From Pseudomonas sp. BCA17 (GTDB lineage: Bacteria; Pseudomonadota; Gammaproteobacteria; Pseudomonadales; Pseudomonadaceae), in NCBI RefSeq assembly GCF_004519405.1, contig NZ_SGWI01000005.1:409951-473950 (forward strand): a stretch of 64,000 nucleotides of DNA. The letters are read 5' to 3'. The notes under the pieces are model-generated. The model made no database searches and was not told the DNA's origin. It saw only the letters and a list, made by a program, of their open reading frames with translations. Below are positions 9,400-17,973 of this stretch, in pieces; position 1 is the first letter of the stretch, and each line of letters starts with the position of its first letter. The translations under genes were made by a program, and so were the position numbers.

Positions 9400-9723
9400 A
9401 TGCGCATCACCTCCGAGCTTATCTGCCAGGCCGCCGACCAACTCCAGGGTTTTGTCGGCCTGAACCGCAAAACCGGCCAGTACATCGTGCGTTTCAGCGA
9501 AGATGCCTTCGGCATGGACGTGGCCGACGACGGCATCATCCCCACGGCCGAATTTGTCTGGCTGCCTGCAGCCGACCACACCATGACGTTGTCCCGCGAG
9601 CGGATTCAGTTGCTGCTGGATCAACATATCGATGATCGCCTCAACATCACCGAACCGCTGCGTGTGTATATGCGCCGGGTGGAGATCCCGCAGATCAGTG
9701 CGTTGCGCAGTCTGGTCAGCTAA
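9400..9723 (+). CDS. Conserved hypothetical protein, 107 residues
   Basis: A short soluble protein starting MRITSELICQAADQL with an SD (GTGAGG) 9 bases upstream of the ATG at 9400. I recognise no domain. It is acidic, has no signal peptide or membrane segment, and reads as a small alpha/beta protein. It is convergent with the ABM-type gene; the two stop codons overlap by 4 bases. Real-gene status rests on codon bias and the SD. Confidence 0.65.
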   Translation: MRITSELICQAADQLQGFVGLNRKTGQYIVRFSEDAFGMDVADDGIIPTAEFVWLPAADHTMTLSRERIQLLLDQHIDDRLNITEPLRVYMRRVEIPQISALRSLVS

Positions 9724-10043
9724 TTGCGATCAAAACCGTAGGCCCGCTCCACCTTGCACACCCGCGTATGAAACGCCGAGTACCAGGTGGCGCGGCCTTG
9801 TTCGCGCACCTGGCAATGTTCCGCTTGCTGCTTCCAGGCCAGGATGGCTGACTCGCTGCTCCAGTAGGACACGGTGATCCCCAGGCCGTCTTCGCGCGCC
9901 GACTCCACTCCGAGAAACCCGGGGTGTTCACGTGCCAGTTCCAGCATGCGCGCGGCGGCCTGGCCGTAGCCTTGATCGCCCTCGGTGCGCAGCGAGCTGA
10001 AAATCACCGCGTAGTAGGGCGGGGAAGGGGTGTTGGCGATCAT
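9720..10043 (-). CDS. ABM-superfamily (antibiotic biosynthesis monooxygenase-like) protein
   Basis: 107 residues starting MIANTPSPPYYAVIFSS. The pattern YYAVIF..., a central ARMLELAREHPGFLGVESAR and a ...ITVSYWSSESAILAWK motif are those of the dimeric ferredoxin-like ABM fold, found in haem-degrading and small-molecule oxygenases and in many uncharacterised proteins. Its ATG overlaps the stop of the upstream amidotransferase gene by 4 bases (ATGA), so the two are translated as a unit. Function beyond the fold is unknown. Confidence 0.75.
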   Translation of the reverse strand: MIANTPSPPYYAVIFSSLRTEGDQGYGQAAARMLELAREHPGFLGVESAREDGLGITVSYWSSESAILAWKQQAEHCQVREQGRATWYSAFHTRVCKVERAYGFDRN

Positions 10044-10747
10044 CGTGATAGTCCTTGGCAAGCCTGCAGCAGCGCGATCGCCAGTGGCGGCGTAGTGCCT
10101 GCGAGTGCTGCCCGTTCCGGCTGGAACAGGGTGGCGACGAAAAACGGATGCTCCAACAGCTCCACGGCGCGCAGATCGCCCGCCGAGTCATGGCCACTGG
10201 GAATCAGGTCGCCTTCCAGCAGCGCGTTGGCGAACTCGGGGTTGATGCCATAACGGCAGCGATAGCCTTCATGGATATCCAGGGTGCCGTAGGCCTCGGC
10301 AATTCGGGTGTACGGCGCCAGGCGCACGGTGTCGCTCGCCTCTACCAATGCACAGCTCAGGGGGGCGATGACGGCGCGTTTGGCGTAGGGCGCCAGTTCG
10401 CCGTGTTCGGCATCCGCCCAGCCCAGTACATGGCGGGCATATTCGAGTACTGCGTGTTGAAAACCGCCGCAGGTGCCGAGGAAAGGGCGTTTTTGCTCGC
10501 GGGCAAATCGAATTGCCCGCAAGGCGCCGTCGGTGTCGCGGTAGGGGCTGGCAGGCACGCACCAGAAGCCGTCGAAGCTGTGCAGGTCCGTGTCCGGTGT
10601 GAGTGAGTCCGTATCGAGCCACTGCACGTGAACGTTCAGGTTCAAGGTGTCGGCCGCTTGTTGCAGGGCGACGGGAATGGCCTGGTGAGCGATCACCTCG
10701 GGGTTGTAGTCGCCGATCAGGGCGAGGTGCAGCGCGGTGGTTTTCAT
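10040..10747 (-). CDS. CTP synthase C-terminal-like class I glutamine amidotransferase
   Basis: 235 residues. The sequence matches the glutaminase half of CTP synthase without its synthetase half: it opens ALHLALIGDYNPEVIAHQA, has the nucleophile elbow LGTCGGFQHAVLEYAR (Cys near residue 97), and a late His/Glu pair is likely in the HPFF...QPE segment. This resembles the family named CTP synthase C-terminal region-related (seleno)protein; here the nucleophile is Cys. Without a synthase domain it cannot make CTP alone. The product or partner may be the ABM protein translated with it. A divergent LysR gene starts 80 bases away. Confidence 0.75.
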   Translation of the reverse strand: MKTTALHLALIGDYNPEVIAHQAIPVALQQAADTLNLNVHVQWLDTDSLTPDTDLHSFDGFWCVPASPYRDTDGALRAIRFAREQKRPFLGTCGGFQHAVLEYARHVLGWADAEHGELAPYAKRAVIAPLSCALVEASDTVRLAPYTRIAEAYGTLDIHEGYRCRYGINPEFANALLEGDLIPSGHDSAGDLRAVELLEHPFFVATLFQPERAALAGTTPPLAIALLQACQGLSR

Positions 10748-10827
10748 CGTGTACGGCCCATGGCTTGTGGTGTCCTGAGACCCACTATAGATTGGCGTTC
10801 GCGCAATCAATATTGGCGTTTACCCAC

Positions 10828-11712
10828 ATGCTCAATGCAGCAACGCACTATTCAGTCGACTATCCCGACCTGTCACTGATTCTCGCTCTGGTACGCGGTG
10901 GCACTCTGGCGCGGGCGGCGACATTGCTGCGGGTGGATGTGTCCACGGTGTTCCGCGCAGTCCGCCGGTTGGAAGCGGCCCTGGGCCAGACACTGTTTGA
11001 AAAAAGCCGCAGCGGTTATCTGCCGACCAGCCTGGCGAGCCACCTGGCGCAACAGGCCGAACGCGCCGAGCAAGCCCTTGAGGCTGCGCGCATCAGCGTG
11101 GAGCAGGGCGGTGAAGTGATCAGCGGTACGGTGCGCCTGACCTGTACCGACTCGGTATTGCAAGGCTTGTTGCTGCCGGCCCTGGCGCAGTTCATGCCTG
11201 AATACCCGGCGCTGACCCTGGAGTTGAGTACCTCCAATGACTTCGCCAACCTCAGTCGGCGTGACGCGGATATCGCCCTGCGCCTTACCAGGACGCCGCC
11301 GGAGCATCTTGTCGGCCGCTGCCTGGGCAGTGTCAGCTATCAGGTGTTTGCCAGCGCCGATTACGCACGCCAGCACGAAGGTCGTGAATTGGCCGACCTG
11401 GCCTGGATCGCCCCAGATGACTTTCTGCCAGATCACCCCACCGTGACCTGGCGCCGCGAGCACTTGCCGGGCGTGCGCCCCAGTTACCGCTGCAACAGCA
11501 TGTTGTCGGTCACCGAACTGGTGCGCACCGGATTGGGCGTTGCGGCGCTGCCGGATTTTCTATTGGAGGATGGCCTGCAACCCCTGAGCCCTGCATTGGC
11601 CGGGCGTGACACCGCGCTATGGCTGCTGACGCGCCCGGATTGCCGGGCACTGCGCTCGGTGGTGACGTTGTTTGATGAGTTGGGGCGACATGTGCGTTGG
11701 CCGCGTCGTTAG
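10828..11712 (+). CDS. LysR-family transcriptional regulator
   Basis: 294 residues from the ATG at 10828. The N-terminal helix-turn-helix (SLILALVRGGTLARAATLLRV-DVSTVFRAVRRLEAALG in sequence) is followed by a LysR substrate-binding domain with SGTVRLTCTDSVLQGLLLPA. It is divergent from the amidotransferase/ABM pair and is the obvious candidate regulator. Its stop overlaps that of the convergent DUF1003 gene by 4 bases. Longer upstream starts read through the intergenic promoter region and were not used. Confidence 0.85.
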   Translation: MLNAATHYSVDYPDLSLILALVRGGTLARAATLLRVDVSTVFRAVRRLEAALGQTLFEKSRSGYLPTSLASHLAQQAERAEQALEAARISVEQGGEVISGTVRLTCTDSVLQGLLLPALAQFMPEYPALTLELSTSNDFANLSRRDADIALRLTRTPPEHLVGRCLGSVSYQVFASADYARQHEGRELADLAWIAPDDFLPDHPTVTWRREHLPGVRPSYRCNSMLSVTELVRTGLGVAALPDFLLEDGLQPLSPALAGRDTALWLLTRPDCRALRSVVTLFDELGRHVRWPRR

Positions 11713-12227
11713 GTTTTTCGCACAAACTGCTCATGCATTTCGCACGTCAGGGTTTCGATACGCTCGGTCAACTGCTTGGTCATTTCCGTCAGTCGGGTGT
11801 TTTGCTCCAGTAGTTCCAGCAGTTGTCGGGTGGTCTGCGCGGCCTGGGCCTGCCGTTCGGTATTGGCGATGGCCAGGGCTTCGCGGTGTTGCGCATCGGC
11901 GTCGGACTGGGCTTTGTCCCGCGCAGCCTGGCGTGTCTGGGCCAGCAGGATCAGCGGTGCGGCATAGGCCGATTGCAGGCTGAAAGCCAGGTTGAGCAGG
12001 ATGAATGGGTACACGTCGAAGTGGGTGACACCGCTTATGTTCAGCACCACCCACAACACGACGATTGCGGTTTGTGCGCCGAGGAAGGTCGGTGTGCCAA
12101 AGAAGCGCGCGAAGGCTTCGGCCTTGAGGGCAAAGGTGTCGTTGCCGAAGGTCGGTGCGAGGTGGGCGTGGCCTCGGTGAAAGCGCAGGTGATCGACGGG
12201 GTCGGCTTCAGGTTTGTCTGGGGTCAT
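11709..12227 (-). CDS. DUF1003 membrane protein
   Basis: 172 residues from the ATG at 12227. Two membrane helices (about residues 40-85: FLGAQTAIVVLWVVLNI and FILLNLAFSLQSAYAAPLIL) are followed by a charged coiled-coil tail (TRQAARDKAQSDADAQHREAL, then heptads to the end). This is the DUF1003 layout. The role is unknown; it is probably an inner-membrane protein with the helical tail in the cytoplasm. Confidence 0.8.
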   Translation of the reverse strand: MTPDKPEADPVDHLRFHRGHAHLAPTFGNDTFALKAEAFARFFGTPTFLGAQTAIVVLWVVLNISGVTHFDVYPFILLNLAFSLQSAYAAPLILLAQTRQAARDKAQSDADAQHREALAIANTERQAQAAQTTRQLLELLEQNTRLTEMTKQLTERIETLTCEMHEQFVRKT

Positions 12228-12301
12228 GGCGGGGCGAATCCTTAGCGTGAGGACAGTCAGCACTATAGACCGCCCACCCGGCCGGACACATGAAGAACCA
12301 G

Positions 12302-13621
12302 TCAGTTCTGGCCCCGTTCATTGGCAAACGCGCTGACCGCCTGCACCGCCTCGCCGGTGCCTTCGCGAATCTGCAGGATTACCGTGCCGGCCTGGTTGGC
12401 CAGCTCCACGCCCTGAGCGGCACGGTCACGGGTCGTGTCCATGCTCTCGATGGCTTGACGGGTTTCTTCCTGGATCATGGCAATCATGCTGGAGATCTCC
12501 GTCGTTGAGCCGCTGGTGCGTGCCGCCAGTTGCCGCACTTCATCGGCCACCACGGCAAAACCACGGCCTTGCTCACCGGCGCGTGCAGCTTCGATGGCGG
12601 CGTTGAGGGCCAGCAGGTTGGTTTGGTCGGCAATACCGCGAATGGTGTTGACGATGGCGGTGATCTGCTGCGAACGCTCACCGAGCTTGGCGATCAGTTG
12701 CGAAGAGGCGTCAATGTTCACGGCAATTTCACGCATGCCCGTGGCGGTTTTCTGAATCACTTCAGCGCCTTTTTCCGCCATGTCCTGTGTGTTCAGGGAC
12801 AGGTGATAGGCCTGTGCAGCGCTTTGCGCATCGGCGGCATGTTGTAGCACTCGGGCGGTTACGTCCGAGGCGAACTTGACCACTTTGCACAGGCGTCCGC
12901 TTGCGTCGTACACCGGGTTGTAGTTGGCTTCAAGCCATAAGGTCTGGCCGTGTTTATCGATGCGCTCGAACTGGCCGTTGAAGAGTTCGCCCTGGTTCAG
13001 ACGTTTCCAGAATTCGGCGTACGCCGAGCTGTTGACCAACTCCGGTTTGCAGAACAGCCGGTGATGCTTGCCCTGGATCTGCGCCAGGGTGTAGCCCATG
13101 CGCTGCAGGAAGTTTGCATTGGCGGTGATGATGGTGCCGTCGAGGTTGAACTCGATCATCGCCATGGCGCGGTCGATGGCTTCCAGCTTGGCATTGGCTT
13201 CGCTCTCGGCCTGCAGGCGCGGCGTGACGTCCATGGCGTACTTCACCACTTTGATCACGGTGCCGGCTTCATCGCGTACCGGGTTATAGCTGGCCTCCAG
13301 CCACACCGATTGCCCATCGCCCGCCACCCGCTCAAAAGTGCCGGATTGGAACTGGCCGTTGCGCAGTTGCGTCCATAGCTGGTTGTACTCGGCACTGCGG
13401 GCGAACGTCGCGGTGCAAAACATCCGGTGGGGCTGGCCCAGGATCTGCTCCGCGCGGTAGTTCATGGTTTTGAGGAAGTTGTCGTTGGCCCGCAGCACCC
13501 GGCCTTGCAGGTCGAATTCGATCACTGCCATGGAGCGCTCGATGGCGTCAAGCAGGCTGGCTTGCTGGGCATTGGTGTGTTGCAGGGCAGTGATGGTTTT
13601 TTTATGGGCGTTGAATAGCAT
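12302..13621 (-). CDS. Soluble double-PAS methyl-accepting chemotaxis protein
   Basis: About 439 residues from the ATG at 13621. This N-terminus, MLFNAHKKTITALQ, fits homologues; a longer start at 13660 adds 13 residues and neither start has a strong SD. Two tandem PAS domains of the Aer type (each with FCKPEL/FCTATF-like cores and W-L-E-A-N/S-YNP-V-D motifs, about residues 25-130 and 150-255) lead into a short MCP signalling domain with the invariant tip (ADQTNLLALNAAIEAARAG). There is no membrane segment and no C-terminal CheR-binding pentapeptide. It is probably a cytosolic receptor for redox, oxygen or an aromatic ligand. Confidence 0.85.
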   Translation of the reverse strand: MLFNAHKKTITALQHTNAQQASLLDAIERSMAVIEFDLQGRVLRANDNFLKTMNYRAEQILGQPHRMFCTATFARSAEYNQLWTQLRNGQFQSGTFERVAGDGQSVWLEASYNPVRDEAGTVIKVVKYAMDVTPRLQAESEANAKLEAIDRAMAMIEFNLDGTIITANANFLQRMGYTLAQIQGKHHRLFCKPELVNSSAYAEFWKRLNQGELFNGQFERIDKHGQTLWLEANYNPVYDASGRLCKVVKFASDVTARVLQHAADAQSAAQAYHLSLNTQDMAEKGAEVIQKTATGMREIAVNIDASSQLIAKLGERSQQITAIVNTIRGIADQTNLLALNAAIEAARAGEQGRGFAVVADEVRQLAARTSGSTTEISSMIAMIQEETRQAIESMDTTRDRAAQGVELANQAGTVILQIREGTGEAVQAVSAFANERGQN

Positions 13622-13884
13622 GTTGGGGGGCTCGGGCAAGCATGCGTATGAGGTATCCATGTATATGCGCCTGACCCCGTAGGGCGCGGAGCCTCACGGT
13701 TGACGTGCTCATTGCCAGCTTCCTTGTGCTGACAGAGGGGGTGGAACAACGGATTCAGAGTCGTCGGCCTGCCGAGAAGTTCGCCAGGAAGCGGGACCAT
13801 TATTGGGGTAGCCGACCAATGGAGGCATTATGCTATTGCGTCGGGGCTGCGCCAGAAGATTCAGACGAAATGTTGTAGGACGAC

Positions 13885-14943
13885 TTAGGCGGAATGAGCG
13901 ACCGCGTAATGGCTGAGCCTGACCCGGTTGCGCCCGGTGTCCTTGGCCGCGTACAGCGCGCGGTCAGCGGCATTGAGCCACATGGCGGCATCGCTGAAGA
14001 CGGGCTGGAAGTCCGCCAAGCCGATGCTCAGGCTCACGCGTAATTCGGGAATCTGCGGGTTGCGATAGTTACTGAAGATTTCGCGCATGCGCTCCATCAC
14101 GAGCGCTGCTTCCTGCAAGGGCATTTGGGGAAGGATCACGCAGAATTCATCGCCGCCGTAACGTCCCGCCAAGTCGTTTTCCCGCAGGTGTTGGCGTAAC
14201 AGCTGACTCAGTTGGCGCAACACTGTGTCACCGACGATGTGCCCGTGGGTGTCGTTGATTTGCTTGAAGTGATCGATATCGATCAATGCGATGGTGGCTT
14301 GGCCTTTTTGCTGCTGGCACTTATGGAACTTGAGGTTCAGCAAGTCTTTCCACGAGCCATGATTGAGCAGGCCGGTCAGGCTGTCGATTCGGCTCAGGGC
14401 GCTGAGGGTGCGTTTATGCTCCGACAGTTTGATCGCCAACTGGTAACAGACCATACCGATGGCCATCGGGTAGAGGGTCAGCATAGGCAGGCAGGTATAG
14501 ACCTGGAGGGGGCCGACGTGTGGGTTGAACTTGATCCCGAACAACCACCACGCCACGCCAACGCCACCTGCCTGCGCCACCAGACCGCGCAGGAACAGGC
14601 GCTTACCGCCTGCTGCGACGTTGTTCATGGTCATCATCGACAGGATGGTCACCGCTGACAGCGGCGTGAATTGGCTGGCAGCGGCCCAGAAGCCGCCGAG
14701 CAGCGAATCATAGAGCAGGTTGCGTTGTTCGGCTTGATAGGGGAAGGGAGAGCGGGTTGAAAGCAGGTACGCCACATGCGGCCAGGCATAGCCGTTGAAC
14801 AGCAGCAAAGCCCAGACCCAGCCGGGCATCGATAAAGGGTACAACGCACCGATTACGCTGATGCAGCCGATACCCAGGCCGATGATCCTTGGCTTGTAGA
14901 TACGCCTGGCAAATGAAAGCCCTTTGCCTCGTCTGTTTTCCAT
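13885..14943 (-). CDS. Diguanylate cyclase with MASE2-type membrane domain (DgcC/AdrA-like)
   Basis: 352 residues. The first about 180 contain several membrane helices of MASE2 type, followed by a GGDEF domain with an intact active site (AGRYGGDEFCVILP, near residue 275) and conserved SRIDSLTGLLNHGSW at its start. It should make cyclic di-GMP from GTP at the inner membrane, promoting biofilm over motility. I do not see the RxxD allosteric I-site in the usual place five residues before GGDEF; the sequence there is LRENDLAGRYGG, which gives R-E-N-D, so an I-site may in fact be present. The E. coli analogue is AdrA/DgcC. Confidence 0.87.
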   Translation of the reverse strand: MENRRGKGLSFARRIYKPRIIGLGIGCISVIGALYPLSMPGWVWALLLFNGYAWPHVAYLLSTRSPFPYQAEQRNLLYDSLLGGFWAAASQFTPLSAVTILSMMTMNNVAAGGKRLFLRGLVAQAGGVGVAWWLFGIKFNPHVGPLQVYTCLPMLTLYPMAIGMVCYQLAIKLSEHKRTLSALSRIDSLTGLLNHGSWKDLLNLKFHKCQQQKGQATIALIDIDHFKQINDTHGHIVGDTVLRQLSQLLRQHLRENDLAGRYGGDEFCVILPQMPLQEAALVMERMREIFSNYRNPQIPELRVSLSIGLADFQPVFSDAAMWLNAADRALYAAKDTGRNRVRLSHYAVAHSA

Positions 14944-15142
14944 AATGTTTTGGGTCAGCTCTTTATTGCAGAGGCGGCAGCCAGTGTCAGCGGGTAAAAC
15001 CGTTAATCGGTTAAGAAGTGTAAATATTGTCAGTTATTCGCGGGGGAATAATCAGTGTCCTTCCAAGCCATTTGTGCCGGTGTGCGGGTGAATACGCCAA
15101 AAGCGACCAAGAGTGTCGTTCTCGCAACAGGTTCAGTGCAGG

Positions 15143-15760
15143 TCAGGGGGAAGGGATTTCGTAACCCGCCAGGAACAAGTCGATTGCAGAGTCGATAACA
15201 TCGGCCTGGGCCGCGGCGTCGAGGGTCGGTTGGCCGAGGGTGATCTGTGGCCAGAACGCAAAGGCCTTGAGCAGACTCTGGATCTGATGGGCCGCAAAAG
15301 CCGGGTCGCTGCAGGACAGGCGGCCATCGTCCCGGGCTGCGCGCACCCACTGGGTAAAGCCTTCTTCACGCTGGCTCAGACGGTTGACCATATCCTGCGC
15401 ACGTTCCGGCGAATGGATGGTGGCGGCAATGGCGACACGGGCCAGGTCGAGGAAGTTGGCGTCCGACATCATTTTCATCTTCGCTTCCAGCAGCCCGCGC
15501 AATTGGTCGCGCAGGGGACGATCGCCGGTGTAGACCACATCCAGTTGGGCCGCGGTGCTGGCCCAGAGTTGGTGGAGGATCTCTGCGAACAACTCTTCCT
15601 TACTGGGGAAATGGTTGTACACCGTGCGCTTGGAAACGCCGGCGGTGGCGGCGATCTTGTCCATGCTGGTGACCTCGAACCCATTTGCCCGGAACTCGGC
15701 GATGGCAGCCGCAATGATGGCTTCGCGTTTGCGGTCGGTAAGGCGTTGGGGGGCAGTCAT
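15143..15760 (-). CDS. TetR/AcrR-family transcriptional repressor
   Basis: 205 residues from the ATG at 15760; an alternative ATG three codons upstream (15769) cannot be excluded. The N-terminal TetR helix-turn-helix (RKREAIIAAAIAEFRANGF ... AGVSKRTVYNHFPSKEELF, residues 10-55) is clear, with an all-helical ligand-binding domain behind it. It is divergent from the metallo-hydrolase gene and a perfect palindrome lies between them, so it probably represses both itself and the hydrolase. The ligand is unknown. Confidence 0.85.
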   Translation of the reverse strand: MTAPQRLTDRKREAIIAAAIAEFRANGFEVTSMDKIAATAGVSKRTVYNHFPSKEELFAEILHQLWASTAAQLDVVYTGDRPLRDQLRGLLEAKMKMMSDANFLDLARVAIAATIHSPERAQDMVNRLSQREEGFTQWVRAARDDGRLSCSDPAFAAHQIQSLLKAFAFWPQITLGQPTLDAAAQADVIDSAIDLFLAGYEIPSP

Positions 15761-15833
15761 GGATAGCATTCGGCTCTGAGGGAAAATTACACCCGGTAGT
15801 TTACTTGCTCTCGGTTTTGTTGCAATCTAGAAA

Positions 15834-15851
15834 CTACACTGTGCAGTGTAG
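15834..15851. promoter_or_regulatory. TetR operator: CTACACTG-TG-CAGTGTAG
   Basis: A perfect 8-base inverted repeat with a 2-base centre lies midway between the divergent TetR and metallo-hydrolase genes. An extra half-site (CAGTGTA) occurs at 15880-15886, 32 bases upstream of the hydrolase ATG, and GTGTAA in the opposite orientation occurs near 15787. Length, symmetry and position are those of TetR-family operators. Confidence 0.7.
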
Positions 15852-15917
15852 CTTGTGAGTGCGTTGTCATTTGTTAGCGCAGTGTAATTTTGAGCCGACC
15901 CCAGGAGTCACTCTGCA

Positions 15918-16976
15918 ATGGCCACGATTTCAACCCGCCTCGACCCCGCGCCCACCGCGCTCAAGCCTGCCGAGCAGGACCAGGGACACTTCAGCAACGA
16001 TGCTCCGGTTCAGCACGGTGGCTTTGGCAAAACGTTGCGTATCTTCTGGAACATGCTGTTCAACAAACCGCGCAGCACGCGCCCGGTGGGCGCGATCCCG
16101 GTGCAGCCGTTGACCCGCGAGCAATTGCTGGCAGCCCCAGACCACAGTGTGTTCCGCCTGGGACACTCCACCGTGCTACTGAAAATGCGCGGTAAGTTCT
16201 GGATGACCGACCCGGTGTTTGCCGAGCGCGCCTCACCGTTCAGTTGGGCCGGCCCCAAGCGTTTCCACCAGCCTCCTATCCGTCTCGAAGAGCTGCCACC
16301 GTTGGAGGCGGTGATTCTTTCCCACAATCATTACGACCACCTTGACCGCAAGGCAGTCGTTCAACTGGCCGACAAAACGCGATACTTCCTCGCGCCATTG
16401 GGCGTGGGTGACACCCTGATCAAGTGGGGCGTCGACGCCAGCAAAGTACGTCAGCTGGACTGGTGGCAGGGCACTGAGGTGGACGGCATCCGTTTTGTCG
16501 CCACGCCTGCGCAACATTTTTCCGGGCGCGGCCTGTTCGATGCCAACCAGACGCTGTGGTGTTCGTGGGTGATGATCGATGGCGCGCGGCGGATCTTTTT
16601 CAGCGGCGACACCGGCTATTTCGATGGCTTCAAACGTATCGGCGAGCAGTACGGCCCTTTCGACCTGACGCTGATGGAAACAGGTGCCTACAACGTCGAT
16701 TGGCCCCACGTGCACATGCAGCCGGAGCAAACCCTGCAAGCGCATATCGACCTCAAGGGCCGCTGGTTGCTTCCCATCCACAATGGCACCTTTGACCTGG
16801 CATTCCATGCCTGGCACGAGCCGTTCGACCGCATCATGGCTCTTGCCTGGGAGCGTAATGTGTCGATCACCACGCCGGCGATGGGGCAGGTGTTCAACCT
16901 GAACCAGCCAGAGCGGGGGCATGCGTGGTGGTTGGAAGTGGAAACCCAAGGCGCGCAAGCGCCGCTTGCGAGCTGA
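15918..16976 (+). CDS. MBL-fold metallo-hydrolase (UlaG/NAPE-PLD-like)
   Basis: 352 residues, cytoplasmic. The zinc motif is visible as ILSHNHYDHLDRKAV (HxHxDH variant NHYDHLD, near residue 135), with further ligands in GDTGYFDGFK (Asp) and the LPIHNGTFDLAFH segment (His). The N-terminal FRLGHSTVLLKMRGKFWMTDPV strand is typical of the NAPE-PLD/RomA branch, whose members act on lipid-like or lactone substrates. Control by the divergent TetR suggests an inducible detoxification or lipid-remodelling role, which is inference. Confidence 0.85.
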   Translation: MATISTRLDPAPTALKPAEQDQGHFSNDAPVQHGGFGKTLRIFWNMLFNKPRSTRPVGAIPVQPLTREQLLAAPDHSVFRLGHSTVLLKMRGKFWMTDPVFAERASPFSWAGPKRFHQPPIRLEELPPLEAVILSHNHYDHLDRKAVVQLADKTRYFLAPLGVGDTLIKWGVDASKVRQLDWWQGTEVDGIRFVATPAQHFSGRGLFDANQTLWCSWVMIDGARRIFFSGDTGYFDGFKRIGEQYGPFDLTLMETGAYNVDWPHVHMQPEQTLQAHIDLKGRWLLPIHNGTFDLAFHAWHEPFDRIMALAWERNVSITTPAMGQVFNLNQPERGHAWWLEVETQGAQAPLAS

Positions 16977-17051
16977 ATACCGAGGTAATGGAAAAAGGAG
17001 TTTTCAGCGTGTTTCAGCGCTGCGACAGCGGCAGGAAGAGGGTGCGATGAT

Positions 17052-17074
17052 CCCCGAAACATAATGGTTCGGGG
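17052..17074 (+). terminator. Hairpin after the metallo-hydrolase gene
   Basis: A 7-base stem (CCCCGAA at 17052-17058, TTCGGGG at 17068-17074) lies about 75 bases beyond the stop codon. No T-run follows, so terminator function is only possible. Confidence 0.35.
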
Positions 17075-17205
17075 TAATTCTGATGGAAGACAAGTGTAGG
17101 AAAATTTGGCAGCAGGCTCTGCCTTGTCGGCCGGGTCAGCTGTCGCCAGCTCTCGCAGAGCCCTGTGCAGCGCCCCCGGCATCGTTCAGCCCTCTTGCCG
17201 ACAGT

Positions 17206-17859
17206 ATGAGCCCACGCCATATTGCTTTCGATGTCAGCCCCCACCCTGATGCACTCCCTCAAGTCGGTCTGCTTATCCCCGGGTACAACGTGCCGGGCTT
17301 TTCCATCAAGCCCGCGCGCGATCCTTCGTTATCACTGATCGCCCTGGGTGGCGTCGAGCCCGAGAGGCCAGTGATGGTGGCGGTGCCCTTGGTGCAGAAC
17401 AACAGCTCACTCAGCACCGCCCAGCCACTGGCAGGGCAGCGTGTCGGCTTCGCCCAGCACTATGTCCGTGGTGGCGATCACGAACCGGTTGAACACAGTG
17501 CCGCCTTCTTGTGTGCGCTGCACGTCCTGCGCAAGGCCGGTGTGTATTTGGTGCCGGTGCCTGCACAACACATGGATGACACGCCGCGACGTTCCTTGCA
17601 CACCCGCAATGAAATCGACGACCACGTATTGGAGTATCGCCTTGATGCCCTGGTGTCTGATGGCCGCAGCGCAGCCTTTCATGGCGCGTGCTGGAGTGGC
17701 TATCCGCGCCTGGCAGCGCCGCTCGAAGATGGCGGCCGTCTGTACTTCTACGGCTCGCGCTGGTCGCGGGATTCGTTGAAGGCATTGGTACGGGGCTACA
17801 AAAATAACGTCGCTTGCCTTACGGCGCGCAGGGGGGAAACTGGCTCTGGCGTCGAGTAA
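17206..17859 (+). CDS. Amidase-like protein lacking the catalytic half
   Basis: 217 residues from the ATG at 17206 (MSPRHIAFDVSPHPD); an in-frame ATG at 17083 would add 41 residues of less convincing sequence. Residues about 75 to the end align by eye with the C-terminal half of the amidase encoded just downstream: LAGQRVGF against LAGKRIGY, LRKAGVYLVPV against LRKQGAILVPI, LDALVSDG against LDAIVSDF, and a shared GYP...YFYG/FFG ending. The Ser-cisSer-Lys catalytic part is absent, so it is either a regulatory/structural paralogue or a degenerate remnant. Confidence 0.6.
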   Translation: MSPRHIAFDVSPHPDALPQVGLLIPGYNVPGFSIKPARDPSLSLIALGGVEPERPVMVAVPLVQNNSSLSTAQPLAGQRVGFAQHYVRGGDHEPVEHSAAFLCALHVLRKAGVYLVPVPAQHMDDTPRRSLHTRNEIDDHVLEYRLDALVSDGRSAAFHGACWSGYPRLAAPLEDGGRLYFYGSRWSRDSLKALVRGYKNNVACLTARRGETGSGVE

Positions 17860-17973
17860 TCCCACAGTTTGAACGGGCGGGGTCTCGCAGTTGGAAGGGA
17901 GAGATGTTTTTAGACTGGCGTACGGATCAACGTTGATTCGTTGTTATTTCTTACCCTTCCCTGGAGGTGATTC

